A stretch of 64,000 nucleotides of DNA from Anaeromassilibacillus sp001305115 (GTDB lineage Bacteria; Bacillota; Clostridia; Oscillospirales; Acutalibacteraceae), in assembly GCA_042854365.1 (NCBI GenBank), contig AP031437.1, positions 124,001 to 188,000 of the forward strand, given 5' to 3'. The notes beneath the pieces are model-generated. The model saw only the letters and a program-made list of their open reading frames with translations, made no database searches and was not told the origin of the DNA. The translations under genes and the position numbers were made by a program. Below, one piece after another: positions 1 to 9,562 of this stretch. Numbering within the stretch: position 1 is the stretch's first letter; each line of letters begins with the position of its first letter.

Positions 1-230
1 TAACAGGGAACTTCTGTAGGAGGCACCGTATAAAGGTCGTTTTGCGTCTGGAGTTGATAGGAAAACATTGGAATTGCATTATAGGAAGAGTAGAAATAAC
101 CGGTACTCAATCAAGTGTCTAACGGTCAATAGTAAGGGACTTCCGTAAGAAATGCCGAAGGCACGAAAGACGCTGTACATTTGTGGGAGAAGAAGGGCAT
201 CTACTGCCCTATCGCATAGCCGATGTGTTT
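1..230. repeat. Tail of a mosaic ~130-bp repeat array
   Basis: The window opens inside degenerate repeats. Motifs such as GGAACTTCNGTAGGAGG, AAACATTGGAATTGCATTATAGG and CAATCAAGTGTCTAACGG recur here and again at 8280-9190 and 22560-23625, with a spacing of about 130 bp. The same units lie 3' of the two giant secreted genes. By analogy another such gene probably ends just upstream of the window (inference). No coding frame is conserved between units. Confidence 0.75.
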
Positions 231-351
231 GTAAAAGGACAAGCCTAAAGACAGAAACCAAACATACGGATAACCGTCTTGAGAAGAGAGGGAGCATTCA
301 AGGGACGGTGTGGGTTCAGACGACCCTGGTGGAACGCAATTGAACAAAGGC

Positions 352-393
352 AAAAGACCCGCTTCGGTTTTAGTCGGAACGGGTTTCTTTTGT
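352..393 (+). terminator. Probable rho-independent terminator
   Basis: An imperfect hairpin pairs AAGACCCG with CGGGTTTCTT around a TTCGG/CGGAA inner stem and runs into a T-rich tract (TTTCTTTTGTG). It closes the upstream repeat array and isolates the following gene. Confidence 0.5.
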
Positions 394-598
394 GTGTTTG
401 CAAGGTAGAGAATAAAGAGAATTGTACAGTCTGTTTTCGGATAGTCACGATACCCCTCTATAAAATGATGAACATCAATCTAAAAAAGTAATTTATACAC
501 ACAGATTGACTGAATTAGCCACACAGGTGAATTATTCCTATATACAATAATATTTTGCATAATATAATAAAATTTCTTGTCATAAACCGGAAATTCTA

Positions 599-627
599 TT
601 GACATTATTAATATAACCTGCTTTAAT
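599..627 (+). promoter_or_regulatory. Sigma-A type promoter of the GH3 gene
   Basis: TTGACA at 599-604 and TTTAAT at 622-627 are separated by exactly 17 bp. The predicted 5' UTR of about 280 nt contains small ATG frames with no support. The promoter of the second giant gene (15022-15050) has the same two hexamers and the same spacing. The flanking 394-598 is AT-rich and holds no gene that I can see. Confidence 0.65.
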
Positions 628-911
628 TGTACTAACAGCTAAAGTCAATAAATATCTTAACCGGCCAGAATGTGCTTCGGTTTAAAAAGGGAGATGAGAA
701 TGGACTCACATCGTTCAAAGGCAAGCGTAATATGGCGGCTGGAATGGGGATTTCAGCTGGACGGTTTGTTCTGTTTAGAAAATGGGAAATTTAATGGGAA
801 TCTTTACGCTCCAACAAGAGGAAAGAGATCATTTCTTCTTGGACGAATGTACGCCATACATTCCTATTGTTCTACAGACCAAAAGTTTTAGGAGGAGAAA
901 GGATAAGGATC

Positions 912-3900
912 ATGAAAAGGACCAGACAGATTATCGCATGGATTCTGACCGTAGCGATCATGTCGATGAGCTTGGGGGTTATTCCCGCAAGTGCTTTGGA
1001 ACAGACAGCTTCTGATGGCTATCCTGTTGGGATAAGTGCGGTTACAACAGGTGGTGATCCGCTGCAGGATGCGACCATTACATGTAGTTCAGAAGATGCA
1101 GACCACATAGCCAATGGGGAACAGACAGGTCCCGCCAAATATCTTGTCGATGGTGACAAAAAGACCCGTTGGGCGGCAACGTCCAGAGGAAATGAATGGA
1201 TAAAGTTTGATTTTGGCGAACCCAAGGAGATTGGTTCCCTGATTATTACCTGGGAAACCGCCTTTGCCAGCGATTATTCCATTTTCGTTTCTAACGACGA
1301 TCAGGAATACACCAGCGTATTCCATGACACTCCCAGTTCCAAACCGGGTGAGACGCCTATTGTCATCAACCAGACTTGCCGGTATCTGAAATTGACCATG
1401 GACAGTGCCGGTACGGGATATCCCTATTCAATTTATGAGATGGAAGTCAGGGATGCCGGTACTATCATCACGGACTTGAAGACTGCCTCAGCGGAAACCG
1501 TCGAGGGAATCGCTCCCGAACTCCCTGAAAAAGTGACCGCAACCTATTCCGATGGGAAACAATCCGATTTGAAGGTAACCTGGAATGCTATCCCTGCTAA
1601 AAATTACAGCAAGGTTGGTACTTTCGAAGTATTGGGCGCAGTCAGCGGGACCGATCTTCCGGCCAAATGTGTTGTAACGGTTTATCCTGCGGATGAGAGC
1701 CAATATCTGCGCTTGGCAAAAAAACAGGTTGGCGGAAGAGTTTTGGTTCCATCTGCCGACTATGCGGATGAGCAGGCTATTGCAGAAGCAGCTACGGAGG
1801 TTGCCCAGGAAAAGATTACCCTGGGAGATACGATTGCCAATGTGACTTGGGAAGAAGACCGCTATGTATTGACCTTGACAAACGGTGGGGAAACATATAC
1901 CCTGGACCCCTTTACCGTGAGTCTACCCACCGAACGGGATACCAGTGGCCGGTTTGATCTTATGGAAGAACGCATCGAATTTGCCCGTCAAATTGGCGAT
2001 GAGGGTGTGATTCTTCTAAAAAATGAGAATCAAACATTGCCATTGACAGAGAACGATCAAGTTGCTGTGTTTGGACGCATGCAAGTGGATACCATCCGAG
2101 GCGGTTTAGGCGCAGCGTATATGAATCCCGCCTATGAAGTCAATGTGTTGGATGGTATGCGAAATGTGGGAATCCATGTGGATGAAACCTTGGCTGAGAT
2201 TTATGAAACCTGGTGCAATGACCCTGCCAACAAGAAGGAAGAGGTCATCTATACCAGCGACCGCTTTTTCCCTGAAATGCCTCTGACCGAGGAGCTGGTC
2301 AAGGAGGCCAAAGAACGAAACAATAAGGCGGTTGTGGTGATTGGCCGTATCGTGGGCGAAAACAACGACATGCAAAACAACAAGGGCGGCTGGCTTTTGA
2401 CCGACGAAGAAACGGAAATGCTCCAACTGGTCACGAAATACTTTGACCAAGTCACTGTGGTCTACAACAACGGTGTTGTAGCGGATATGGAATTTGTAGA
2501 GGATATGGGAATCGAAGCCCTGGTCTTCATGGGATACGGCGGCCAGGAGGGCGGCAATTACGTTGGCGATATTCTTTCCGGTAGGGTGACCCCATCGGGA
2601 AAACTGACGGAAACCGTTGCTAAGAGCTTTGACGCCTATCCTGCTGATGGTTTCAGCGGAAGTACCACCCAGAAATATACGGAAGACATTTTTACCGGTT
2701 ACCGTTACTTTGAAACCTTTGATCCCGATTATGAAACAGTCCGCTATCCCTTTGGCTATGGCCTGTCCTATACGGATTTTGCGATCTCCAATGTCACCGC
2801 TAGCCAGGTAGGGACCCACATAGAGGTTTCTGCTACAGTCACGAACACAGGTGATTTTTATTCCGGAAAAGAAGTTGTGCAGGTTTATTACAGCGCTCCA
2901 CAAATGGGAGAAGGCGACGCTGTGCTGGGAAAACCCGGAAAGGTATTGGCTGCCTTTGGTAAGACCAAACTGTTGGAACCCGGCGAGAGCCAGACCATGA
3001 CTTTGTCCTTCCCCATTTCGGATATGGCGAGTTATGACGACACAGGCGTAACAGGACACAAGAATGCCTGGCTCTTGGAGGCAGGGGACTACAAGGTCTT
3101 TGTGGGAAATTCCATCCGCGATGCTGGAAGCCGCATGGTCTACACGTACAATCAGCCAAACTTGCGTGTGATTGATGAAGATCTGACCCAATTGGATACC
3201 ATGTTGAATGAGCGTCTCTTGGCGGATGGAACCTACGAAGAACTGGAAGTCATTGAGATTCCCGGCCAGATCAATGTCAAGGATGACGTTGTCAATCAGG
3301 CAGAAGTGGAAAATTATAAATCAGCCGGAGCGGGCGTAATCGAAAGGGATGGCGCACTGTCTATTCCTGAAAATGAGTCCGTGACATATCAGTTACAGGT
3401 GGTCAAAGGAGGTAAATATCAGCTCAAGTTGGCATACACCAACAATGGTGAAGCAGTAAAACTCAATGATGCACTGGCCATATTCGTTGGTGGAAACCAA
3501 GTGAACATCGATGACTCGCTTGTACTGGAAAGCGGTGAACATTTGGAAACGGCTGCTATCCAGGTTGGTTTCCCGACGGGAGATGTTGCGTTCGAGTTCA
3601 CTGGAAAGGCAGCTGCAGACATTTTGTGGGATAGTTTCACGTTGGAACGCGACAACGATGCCGATGTGGTCAACGATATCCCTGCCGATGGTATTGGCAA
3701 AGTAGAAGGCGAAGACTATGTAGATGCTTCCGCCGGAGTCCGCTATGAAGATTTTCAGGACGATGGACAGGGCCAGCCCGGCAGCTGCTTGTCCAACATG
3801 CGTGCTGGTTCCCGTGTCAACTACAAATTAAACGTGGAGGAGACTGGAACGTACCGCATGGTGGTCCACTATGCAGCAGTTGGGGAGACTAAGCTGAACA

Positions 3901-6900
3901 GTACAGCGATCTTCCTGATTAACAATATCACGCAGGCATTCGACGACAGCATCTCCTTTAAAAACACAGCTATTTCGGGAAACACCTATTACAATTTTGT
4001 GGATCTGGAACCTCTGACTGTGATTTTGCCCAGCGGTGAGGCGACACTTACCATCGAGTCGCAGATTGCAGCGTTCCCCAATATCGACTACATCACCTTT
4101 GAAAAAGTGGAGACCCCAGCAGCCAGGACCAATGCGGCTGTCAATAGTCTCTCTACAACAGCCGAAGAACTATCTTTTGAGGATGTGGCTGAAAATCCGG
4201 AACTGATGGATACATTTGTCTCTCAGCTTACGGTGAATGAGTTGGCGACCCTGGGAAGTGGTCAAGGAAATGTGGCACCCAATACCAACACGGGTTCAAT
4301 CGGGAACATTCCGTCTTTGGGAATTCCCGGTGTACAAACTGCGGATGGTCCCACAGGTGTTCGTTTGAACGATATTACCAGCCCTGTTGCCTGGCCTGCG
4401 ACCAATGTCATGGCCAGCTCTTGGAACGAAGAACTGTGTGAAGATTATGGACTGGCCTTTGGCAAAGATATCAGGGCCTATGATGTCAACTGTATCTTGG
4501 GCCCCAGCATCAATATCCAGCGCAATCCTTTGGGTGGGCGCAACTTTGAATACTACGCAGAAGACCCCTATCTCACGGGCAAGTTGGGTGCTGCTGTGAC
4601 CCGTGGTATCCAGTCCGTGGGCGTGGCAACAGCTGTGAAACACTTTGCTGTAAATTCCACCGAATTTAGCCGTTTGGCCTCGAACAGCCTTGTTTCCTCC
4701 CGCGCGATGCGTGAGATCTACTTGAAAGCGTTTGAAATTGTCATTAAAGAAGCTGACCCATGGTCGATCATGACCTCCTACAATTTTGTCAATGGAACCA
4801 AGGCTGCTGAGTTGGAGCCTATGATGAATGAAATTGCCCGTGGAGAGTGGGGCTATGATGGAGTATTTATGACCGACTGGGGAAATGACTCCAATATCGT
4901 CAAGGAAGTTTTGGCGGGCGGCGATGTGAAAATGCCCAGCGGCGATTCCAATGCTCTGGTCAATGCGGTCAACGAAGGAATCCTAGACCGCGAGACTTTG
5001 GAAGCTGCTGCGGTCCGTCTCTTGAATCTGGCGCTCAAGACGGACAGTTTGCGCGATGAGGAAGCTATTGACCATTTGGCTGTCGGGAAACCTGCTCAAG
5101 CGTCCAACACAGAGAGTGCCGATCACAGTGCCGCAGGCGCCGTAGATGGCCTGATGTCGACCCGTTGGGCAACCGGATCGGTCAACCAATCCTCTCAGCC
5201 GTGGTTCCAGGTGGACTTGGGCGATGTACAAGACTTGGGATATATCCGTATTTCTTGGGAGCATGCTCCGAAATCTTATGCGATTCAGGTCTCCAGCGAC
5301 GGTGCTGCGTTCACCGAAGTAGCGAACCATACGACAACTGCAGCCAGCGGAGGAGACAATGATAAACAGGAATTTGACCTGTCCAATGTTTCCGGCCGTT
5401 ATGTGAAGATGCAGGCAACAGAACTTTGGGATGAATGGGGAGCCAGCATCTATGAATTTGAAGTATATGACAGCGACTATGTACCGCCTACAGAGGAAGA
5501 AGATACTTATGTTGTTTTGACTCGGAATGCGGTAGTCTCTGGGGAAAGTACTGGACTTAAAGAAGGAGACGAAGTGACAGTTACTGCAAATGATGCTCCT
5601 AAAGGGTATCATTTTGCAGGATGGAGCACGGTCGGCCTGACACTTACCCCGGAACAACGGGTTTCCTCAGAACTGAACTTTACAATGCCCGCGAATAATG
5701 TAATCTTAACGGCGGATTTTGCTAAAAACCAGAAGCCGGACGAACCGAAGGAGCCGCAGTTGTTGACCGTACAGTGGAGCAGCAATGCAGCGGTGGAAGT
5801 GGAAGGAAATGCAGATGTGGTGATCTCCACGGATGCAATCTACGGCGCGAAAGTGATGCCGTGTGAAGATCTGACCTTTACCTTCACCCCGACCGACGGC
5901 GCGTTCGCCAGTGCACAGCTCAACGGGGAGGACATCCCGTTTGAACCAAACGGCTTTACGTACACCTACACGATGCCGAATGAGAGTGCAAGCCTGCGCT
6001 TTACCTTTACGAAGGTGGACAAGGACATCTTGAAGATTGTCCTGGATGAGGCGAACAAGGTTACGCAGGAGGACATCGACCGGCTGGTACCGGAAGTACG
6101 GGAAATCTTTGTGAATGCCCGGACCAACGCGCAGGAGGTCTACGACGATCCAGCCGCAACCCAGGAAGAGGTCAACAAGGCCTGGGACGAGCTGCTAAAA
6201 GCGATGCACCTGTTGGAATTCGAGGAAGGCGACAAGGAAGTGCTGCTGCCGCTGATTGAAATCGCAGAGCAGTTGGCGGAGAAGTTGGATGCATTCAAGC
6301 CGAGCAGCACGGAGGGCTTTGAGGAAGCGCTGAATGAGGCAAAGGACGTCTATGCGGAAGAGAACCCGCTGAAGGCGGAAGTGGACAAGGCATATGAGAA
6401 CTTGCAGAAGGCGATTGAAAATCTGAAATACCGTGCAGACCTGTCGGCGCTCCAGACCGTGGTCGATGAAGCAAGGAGTCTGGATATGGACAGTTATATC
6501 CAGGACGAGGCATTCCAGACCTTTAATGGAGTGCTGGAAGATGCAGAGACGATGCTTGGGAATCCGGAGGCCGGACAGGAAGAAGTGGATGCAATGGCGC
6601 AGAAGCTTGCGGAAGCAATGGCAGCCCTGCGGAAGATCCCAAGCAGAGAAGAGTTGCAGAAGCTCATCGAAGAGACAGAAGCGATCGACTTGAACGGTTA
6701 TACGGACCGCAGTGTGGCAAACCTGGAGGCGGCGCTACAGGTAGCAAAGGCAGTCGCCGGGGATGAAACCGCGAACAACCAGACAATCGCAAAGGTATAT
6801 GTAAATCTGGAAGCAGCTGTAGCAGGTTTGGAGAAGGCGGAGACGCCGAAGCCCAACCCGAAGCCGGGCAACAAGGGAGGAAAGGGAAGCAGTTCTGTGA

Positions 6901-7235
6901 ATGCCTCCAACTCCTATGGGGCGGCAGGCGTCGTTTCTGCGGCACAGAACGTCTCGACCCAGAAGGCGCATGTGGTGAGTGACACGACAGTGAACTTCAC
7001 GCTCAAGAGAGGCAGCGCATACTGCTTCAAGATGACGGTGGTAAATGGAAACAACCAGACGCCGGGCTTTACAGTAGGCAACGGCAGCGTTCTCAAGACG
7101 CAGTTTGTGGCGAAGGTTGGAAACGATTACTACTACAGAGTCTATGCAACCGGCACACCGGGCCAGAGCACGGGCGTCTATACGACACTGCCAGGTCAGA
7201 ATGCAGTGAAACACTGCACGGTGACCATTGGCTGA
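912..7235 (+). CDS. Giant secreted GH3 beta-glycosidase, permuted domain order
   Basis: This 2107-residue exoenzyme probably releases terminal beta-linked sugars from plant or host glycans at the cell surface. The start is the ATG at 912 behind AGGAGGAG; an in-frame ATG at 867 lacks a site. A signal peptide ends near ASA-28. Domains in order: F5/8 type C (CBM32) ~45-175, Ig-like ~180-255, GH3 C-terminal domain ~350-620, FnIII-like ~630-725, two CBM6-like modules ~790-1065, GH3 N-terminal barrel ~1095-1380, second F5/8C ~1390-1520, InlB-type repeat ~1530-1605, beta module ~1617-1703, FIVAR repeats ~1705-1975, and a C-terminal module ~1990-2107. The catalytic nucleophile is probably Asp1322 in FMTDWGND. 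The C-domain-before-barrel order is known in Ruminococcus albus and Butyrivibrio beta-glucosidases. There is no LPXTG. The 3' end is repeated downstream. The GH3 assignment is firm; the substrate is not known. Confidence 0.93.
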   Translation: MKRTRQIIAWILTVAIMSMSLGVIPASALEQTASDGYPVGISAVTTGGDPLQDATITCSSEDADHIANGEQTGPAKYLVDGDKKTRWAATSRGNEWIKFDFGEPKEIGSLIITWETAFASDYSIFVSNDDQEYTSVFHDTPSSKPGETPIVINQTCRYLKLTMDSAGTGYPYSIYEMEVRDAGTIITDLKTASAETVEGIAPELPEKVTATYSDGKQSDLKVTWNAIPAKNYSKVGTFEVLGAVSGTDLPAKCVVTVYPADESQYLRLAKKQVGGRVLVPSADYADEQAIAEAATEVAQEKITLGDTIANVTWEEDRYVLTLTNGGETYTLDPFTVSLPTERDTSGRFDLMEERIEFARQIGDEGVILLKNENQTLPLTENDQVAVFGRMQVDTIRGGLGAAYMNPAYEVNVLDGMRNVGIHVDETLAEIYETWCNDPANKKEEVIYTSDRFFPEMPLTEELVKEAKERNNKAVVVIGRIVGENNDMQNNKGGWLLTDEETEMLQLVTKYFDQVTVVYNNGVVADMEFVEDMGIEALVFMGYGGQEGGNYVGDILSGRVTPSGKLTETVAKSFDAYPADGFSGSTTQKYTEDIFTGYRYFETFDPDYETVRYPFGYGLSYTDFAISNVTASQVGTHIEVSATVTNTGDFYSGKEVVQVYYSAPQMGEGDAVLGKPGKVLAAFGKTKLLEPGESQTMTLSFPISDMASYDDTGVTGHKNAWLLEAGDYKVFVGNSIRDAGSRMVYTYNQPNLRVIDEDLTQLDTMLNERLLADGTYEELEVIEIPGQINVKDDVVNQAEVENYKSAGAGVIERDGALSIPENESVTYQLQVVKGGKYQLKLAYTNNGEAVKLNDALAIFVGGNQVNIDDSLVLESGEHLETAAIQVGFPTGDVAFEFTGKAAADILWDSFTLERDNDADVVNDIPADGIGKVEGEDYVDASAGVRYEDFQDDGQGQPGSCLSNMRAGSRVNYKLNVEETGTYRMVVHYAAVGETKLNSTAIFLINNITQAFDDSISFKNTAISGNTYYNFVDLEPLTVILPSGEATLTIESQIAAFPNIDYITFEKVETPAARTNAAVNSLSTTAEELSFEDVAENPELMDTFVSQLTVNELATLGSGQGNVAPNTNTGSIGNIPSLGIPGVQTADGPTGVRLNDITSPVAWPATNVMASSWNEELCEDYGLAFGKDIRAYDVNCILGPSINIQRNPLGGRNFEYYAEDPYLTGKLGAAVTRGIQSVGVATAVKHFAVNSTEFSRLASNSLVSSRAMREIYLKAFEIVIKEADPWSIMTSYNFVNGTKAAELEPMMNEIARGEWGYDGVFMTDWGNDSNIVKEVLAGGDVKMPSGDSNALVNAVNEGILDRETLEAAAVRLLNLALKTDSLRDEEAIDHLAVGKPAQASNTESADHSAAGAVDGLMSTRWATGSVNQSSQPWFQVDLGDVQDLGYIRISWEHAPKSYAIQVSSDGAAFTEVANHTTTAASGGDNDKQEFDLSNVSGRYVKMQATELWDEWGASIYEFEVYDSDYVPPTEEEDTYVVLTRNAVVSGESTGLKEGDEVTVTANDAPKGYHFAGWSTVGLTLTPEQRVSSELNFTMPANNVILTADFAKNQKPDEPKEPQLLTVQWSSNAAVEVEGNADVVISTDAIYGAKVMPCEDLTFTFTPTDGAFASAQLNGEDIPFEPNGFTYTYTMPNESASLRFTFTKVDKDILKIVLDEANKVTQEDIDRLVPEVREIFVNARTNAQEVYDDPAATQEEVNKAWDELLKAMHLLEFEEGDKEVLLPLIEIAEQLAEKLDAFKPSSTEGFEEALNEAKDVYAEENPLKAEVDKAYENLQKAIENLKYRADLSALQTVVDEARSLDMDSYIQDEAFQTFNGVLEDAETMLGNPEAGQEEVDAMAQKLAEAMAALRKIPSREELQKLIEETEAIDLNGYTDRSVANLEAALQVAKAVAGDETANNQTIAKVYVNLEAAVAGLEKAETPKPNPKPGNKGGKGSSSVNASNSYGAAGVVSAAQNVSTQKAHVVSDTTVNFTLKRGSAYCFKMTVVNGNNQTPGFTVGNGSVLKTQFVAKVGNDYYYRVYATGTPGQSTGVYTTLPGQNAVKHCTVTIG

Positions 7236-7960
7236 ATGCCGGATACCAGCGAAGGGTGTAAACCATTCGATCCAGCAATCGCTGATGGAGGAGAGCCAGC
7301 GTAGGAAACTCCCAAGGAGCGAAAGACGCTGTGCATCCACCAGACTAGGACACTGGTGTCTACAAGACACTGCCAAGGCAGAAAGCAGTGAAGCACTGCA
7401 CGGTGACCATCGGTTGAATGTAGGACACTTGCGAAAGGCATAAGCCATTCGATTAAGCAACCGCTGGTGGAAGAGAGCCAGCGTAGGAAACGCCGGAGGA
7501 GCGAAAGACGCTGTGCGTCCACCGGGCCAGAACACAGGCGTCTACACGACGCTACCGGGTCAGAATGCAGTGAAACACTGCACGGTGACCATTGGTTGAA
7601 TGCCGGGCACCAGTGAAGGGCATAAGCCATTCGATCAAGTAACCGTTGATGGAAGAGCACCAGCGTAGGAAACGTAAAGGCGCAAAAGACGCTGTGCGTC
7701 CACCGGGCTAGGGCATGGGCACCTATACAACACTGCTGGGGCAGAATGCGGTGAAACACTGCACGGTGACCATTGGTTGAATGCCGGACACCAGTGAAGG
7801 GCATAAGCCATTCGATCAAGAACAGCTGCTGGAAGAAAGCCTGTGTAGAAACGCCATAGGCGCGAAAGGCGCTGTGCGTCTACCGGGCTAGAATACAAAC
7901 GTCTACACGACATTACCGGGCCAGAAAGTGGTGAAACACTGCATGGTGATGGTAGCTATG
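7236..7960 (+). repeat. ~182-bp tandem copies of the gene's 3' end
   Basis: After the stop codon at 7235, the last 20-25 codons of the gene plus about 120 bp of downstream sequence recur four times. The copies of the terminal stop end at 7417, 7599 and 7780, and a fourth copy near 7955 lacks the stop, so the period is 180-182 bp. One copy still reads PGQNTGVYTTLPGQ...TVTIG-stop; others carry internal stops. The spacers share a core with short dyads (GCCGAAGGC, GCGAAAGACGC). No start codon or ribosome binding site precedes the copies, so they are not independent genes. Confidence 0.85.
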
Positions 7961-7980
7961 AGGCTTCGGAAAGAAAAAAG

Positions 7981-8172
7981 AATATGGAATGTCTCTGACG
8001 GATAGCTTTTCTACATGCAAATATAAACGTATATCCTAATCGCATGTAGATGATTTGCCCCCATAGGAGCGAACCCATAGGAAAGCTAAAGTGGAGATAT
8101 TCCACCCATATGACCCAGCAGGAGTGTTCGCAAACGAGAATGCGAATAACCCCTGCTGGGTCAAACTTTTCA
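7981..8172 (+). ncRNA. Candidate structured RNA, copy A
   Basis: A ~190-nt element has a nested structure. A long-range stem pairs 7986-7995 with 8094-8103. Inside it TAGCTTT (8003-8009) pairs with AAAGCTA (8082-8088), and CTACATGC (8011-8018) pairs with GCATGTAG (8042-8049). A terminator-like hairpin follows (8111-8122 with 8152-8163, then AACTTTTC). The second copy at 22328-22520 keeps every stem. It carries a compensatory double change in the last stem (GCAGG/CCTGC versus GTAGG/CCTAC) and a G-U to A-U change in the first. Size and host group make the raiA RNA class worth testing, but I cannot confirm that from memory. Confidence 0.6.
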
Positions 8173-8279
8173 TAGGTATGGGAATGTATCGTACGACATT
8201 GTTACTGTGTAGTAACAGTTGGACGGACGTGGGGTATCTTTTAGGGACGGCATAAAAGTTGTTCCCACCAAGATAAAAT

Positions 8280-9190
8280 GAAAATAATCCGTAAATATCG
8301 GAATCGTGTTATGGAAGGAGTAAAAATAGCTGGTATCCAATTAAGTGTCTAGCGGCTAACAGCAGGAAACTTCCGCGGGGAGCGCCATAGATGCAAAAGA
8401 TATTGTACATCCACCGGGCCAGAGTACGGGTATCTATACGACACTGCCAAGGCAGAAAGCAGTGAAGCACTGCACGGTGACCATTGGTTGAATGTAGGAT
8501 GACTTGTGAAGAGCATAAGCCGTTCGATTAAGCAACCGCTGCTGGAAGACAGACCGTGTAGGAAACACCATAGGAGTGAAAGACGCTATACGTCCCCGAT
8601 TGATAGGAGGGAATTGAAATCAAGTTACAGAAAGAATGAAGGTAGTTCGCATTCGATCAAGTGTCTGGTAATCGATAACAGGGAACTTCCGTAGGAGGCA
8701 CCGTATAAAGGACATTGTGTGTCTGAATTGGATAGGAAAACATTGCAATTGTATTATAGGAAAAGTAGAAGTAACCGATATTCAATCAAGTGACCGACAA
8801 TTGGTAACAGGGAACTTTCGTAAAGGATGCCATAGGCGCGAAAGACGTGATGTATCCGTTTATGATAGGTGAACATAAGAATTAAGTTGTAGAAAAGGTA
8901 AAAATAGTTGGTATCCGAATCAAGTGTCCAGCAATCGACAACAGGGAACTTCCGTAGGAAGTACCATAGGGATGAAGGACGTTGTGTGTCTGGAATGGAT
9001 AGGCAAACATTGGAATTGCATTATAGGAAAAGGAGAAATAACCGGTACTCAATCAAGTGCCTAACGGTCAATAATAAGGAACTTCCGTAGGAGATGCCGA
9101 AGGCGCAAAAGATGCGATGTATCCAATAATAAGGCAACATCGGAATCGTGTTGTGGAAGGAGTAAAAATAGCTGGAATCCGATCACTGGT
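8280..9190. repeat. Mosaic array of ~130-bp and ~182-bp units
   Basis: One further copy of the gene's 3' end stops at 8491, preceded by CCGGGCCAGAGTACGG. It is followed by about four units spaced 129-134 bp, each marked by AACAGGGAACTTCCGTAGG and a GATAGGNAAACATTG segment. Both unit types share the block from ATCAAGT through GAAAGACG, so they look like recombinants of one ancestral repeat. No frame is conserved. Confidence 0.75.
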
Positions 9191-9529
9191 GTATCTAGAA
9201 AATCAATAATCATTCGGATCTACACTTCTCCCGCTTGCGTGGGTTGTAGTAGCTCTTTCAGTAGAGTAGAGGTCCATAACCGTGCGGCGGTTCTTAAAGA
9301 TATTTTTCATTTTTCCTTGGCCACACTCTTGTGAAATTCCGTATGGCCATATTTTTGTCTGGTACTCCTACGGACAGAAATGCAAAACAGGGCCACCTTA
9401 AAAAGCACCAGCAATCCTTGCTGCCTATTCCACCACCCCTGCTAACGCCTCTCTCCCCTTTCAAACTATATCCCACAAAAACAAAGTCTCTGTACCGGAT
9501 TATGTACTGCCCCCAATTATACGGATAGC
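9191..9529. other. Stretch without a recognisable gene
   Basis: This region lies between the repeat array and the insertion sequence. Short frames on both strands have no ribosome binding sites and resemble nothing I know. It may be decayed mobile DNA, but I see no specific sign of that. Confidence 0.4.
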
Positions 9530-9562
9530 ACAAAAAAGCCCCTTGGTAGGAAAAATTAAGTT

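Noticed and set aside
670..891. 73-codon frame in the 5' leader of the GH3 gene
   Set aside because: It lacks a convincing ribosome binding site and any known domain, and lies between the promoter and the GH3 start. It is most likely untranslated leader.
2106..3191. 361-codon open frame on the minus strand inside the GH3 gene
   Set aside because: It is a shadow of the well-supported GH3 coding frame, with no ribosome binding site and no recognisable domain.
7196..7819. Minus-strand frames with repeated IEWLMPF...HSTNGHRAVFH peptides over the arrays
   Set aside because: They are antisense readings of the 3'-end repeats. Frames change from unit to unit because the period is not a multiple of three.
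8908..9090. Possible CRISPR or integron-like array in the ~130-bp repeats
   Set aside because: Units are long, degenerate and without unique spacers of constant size. No cas gene or integrase is nearby.
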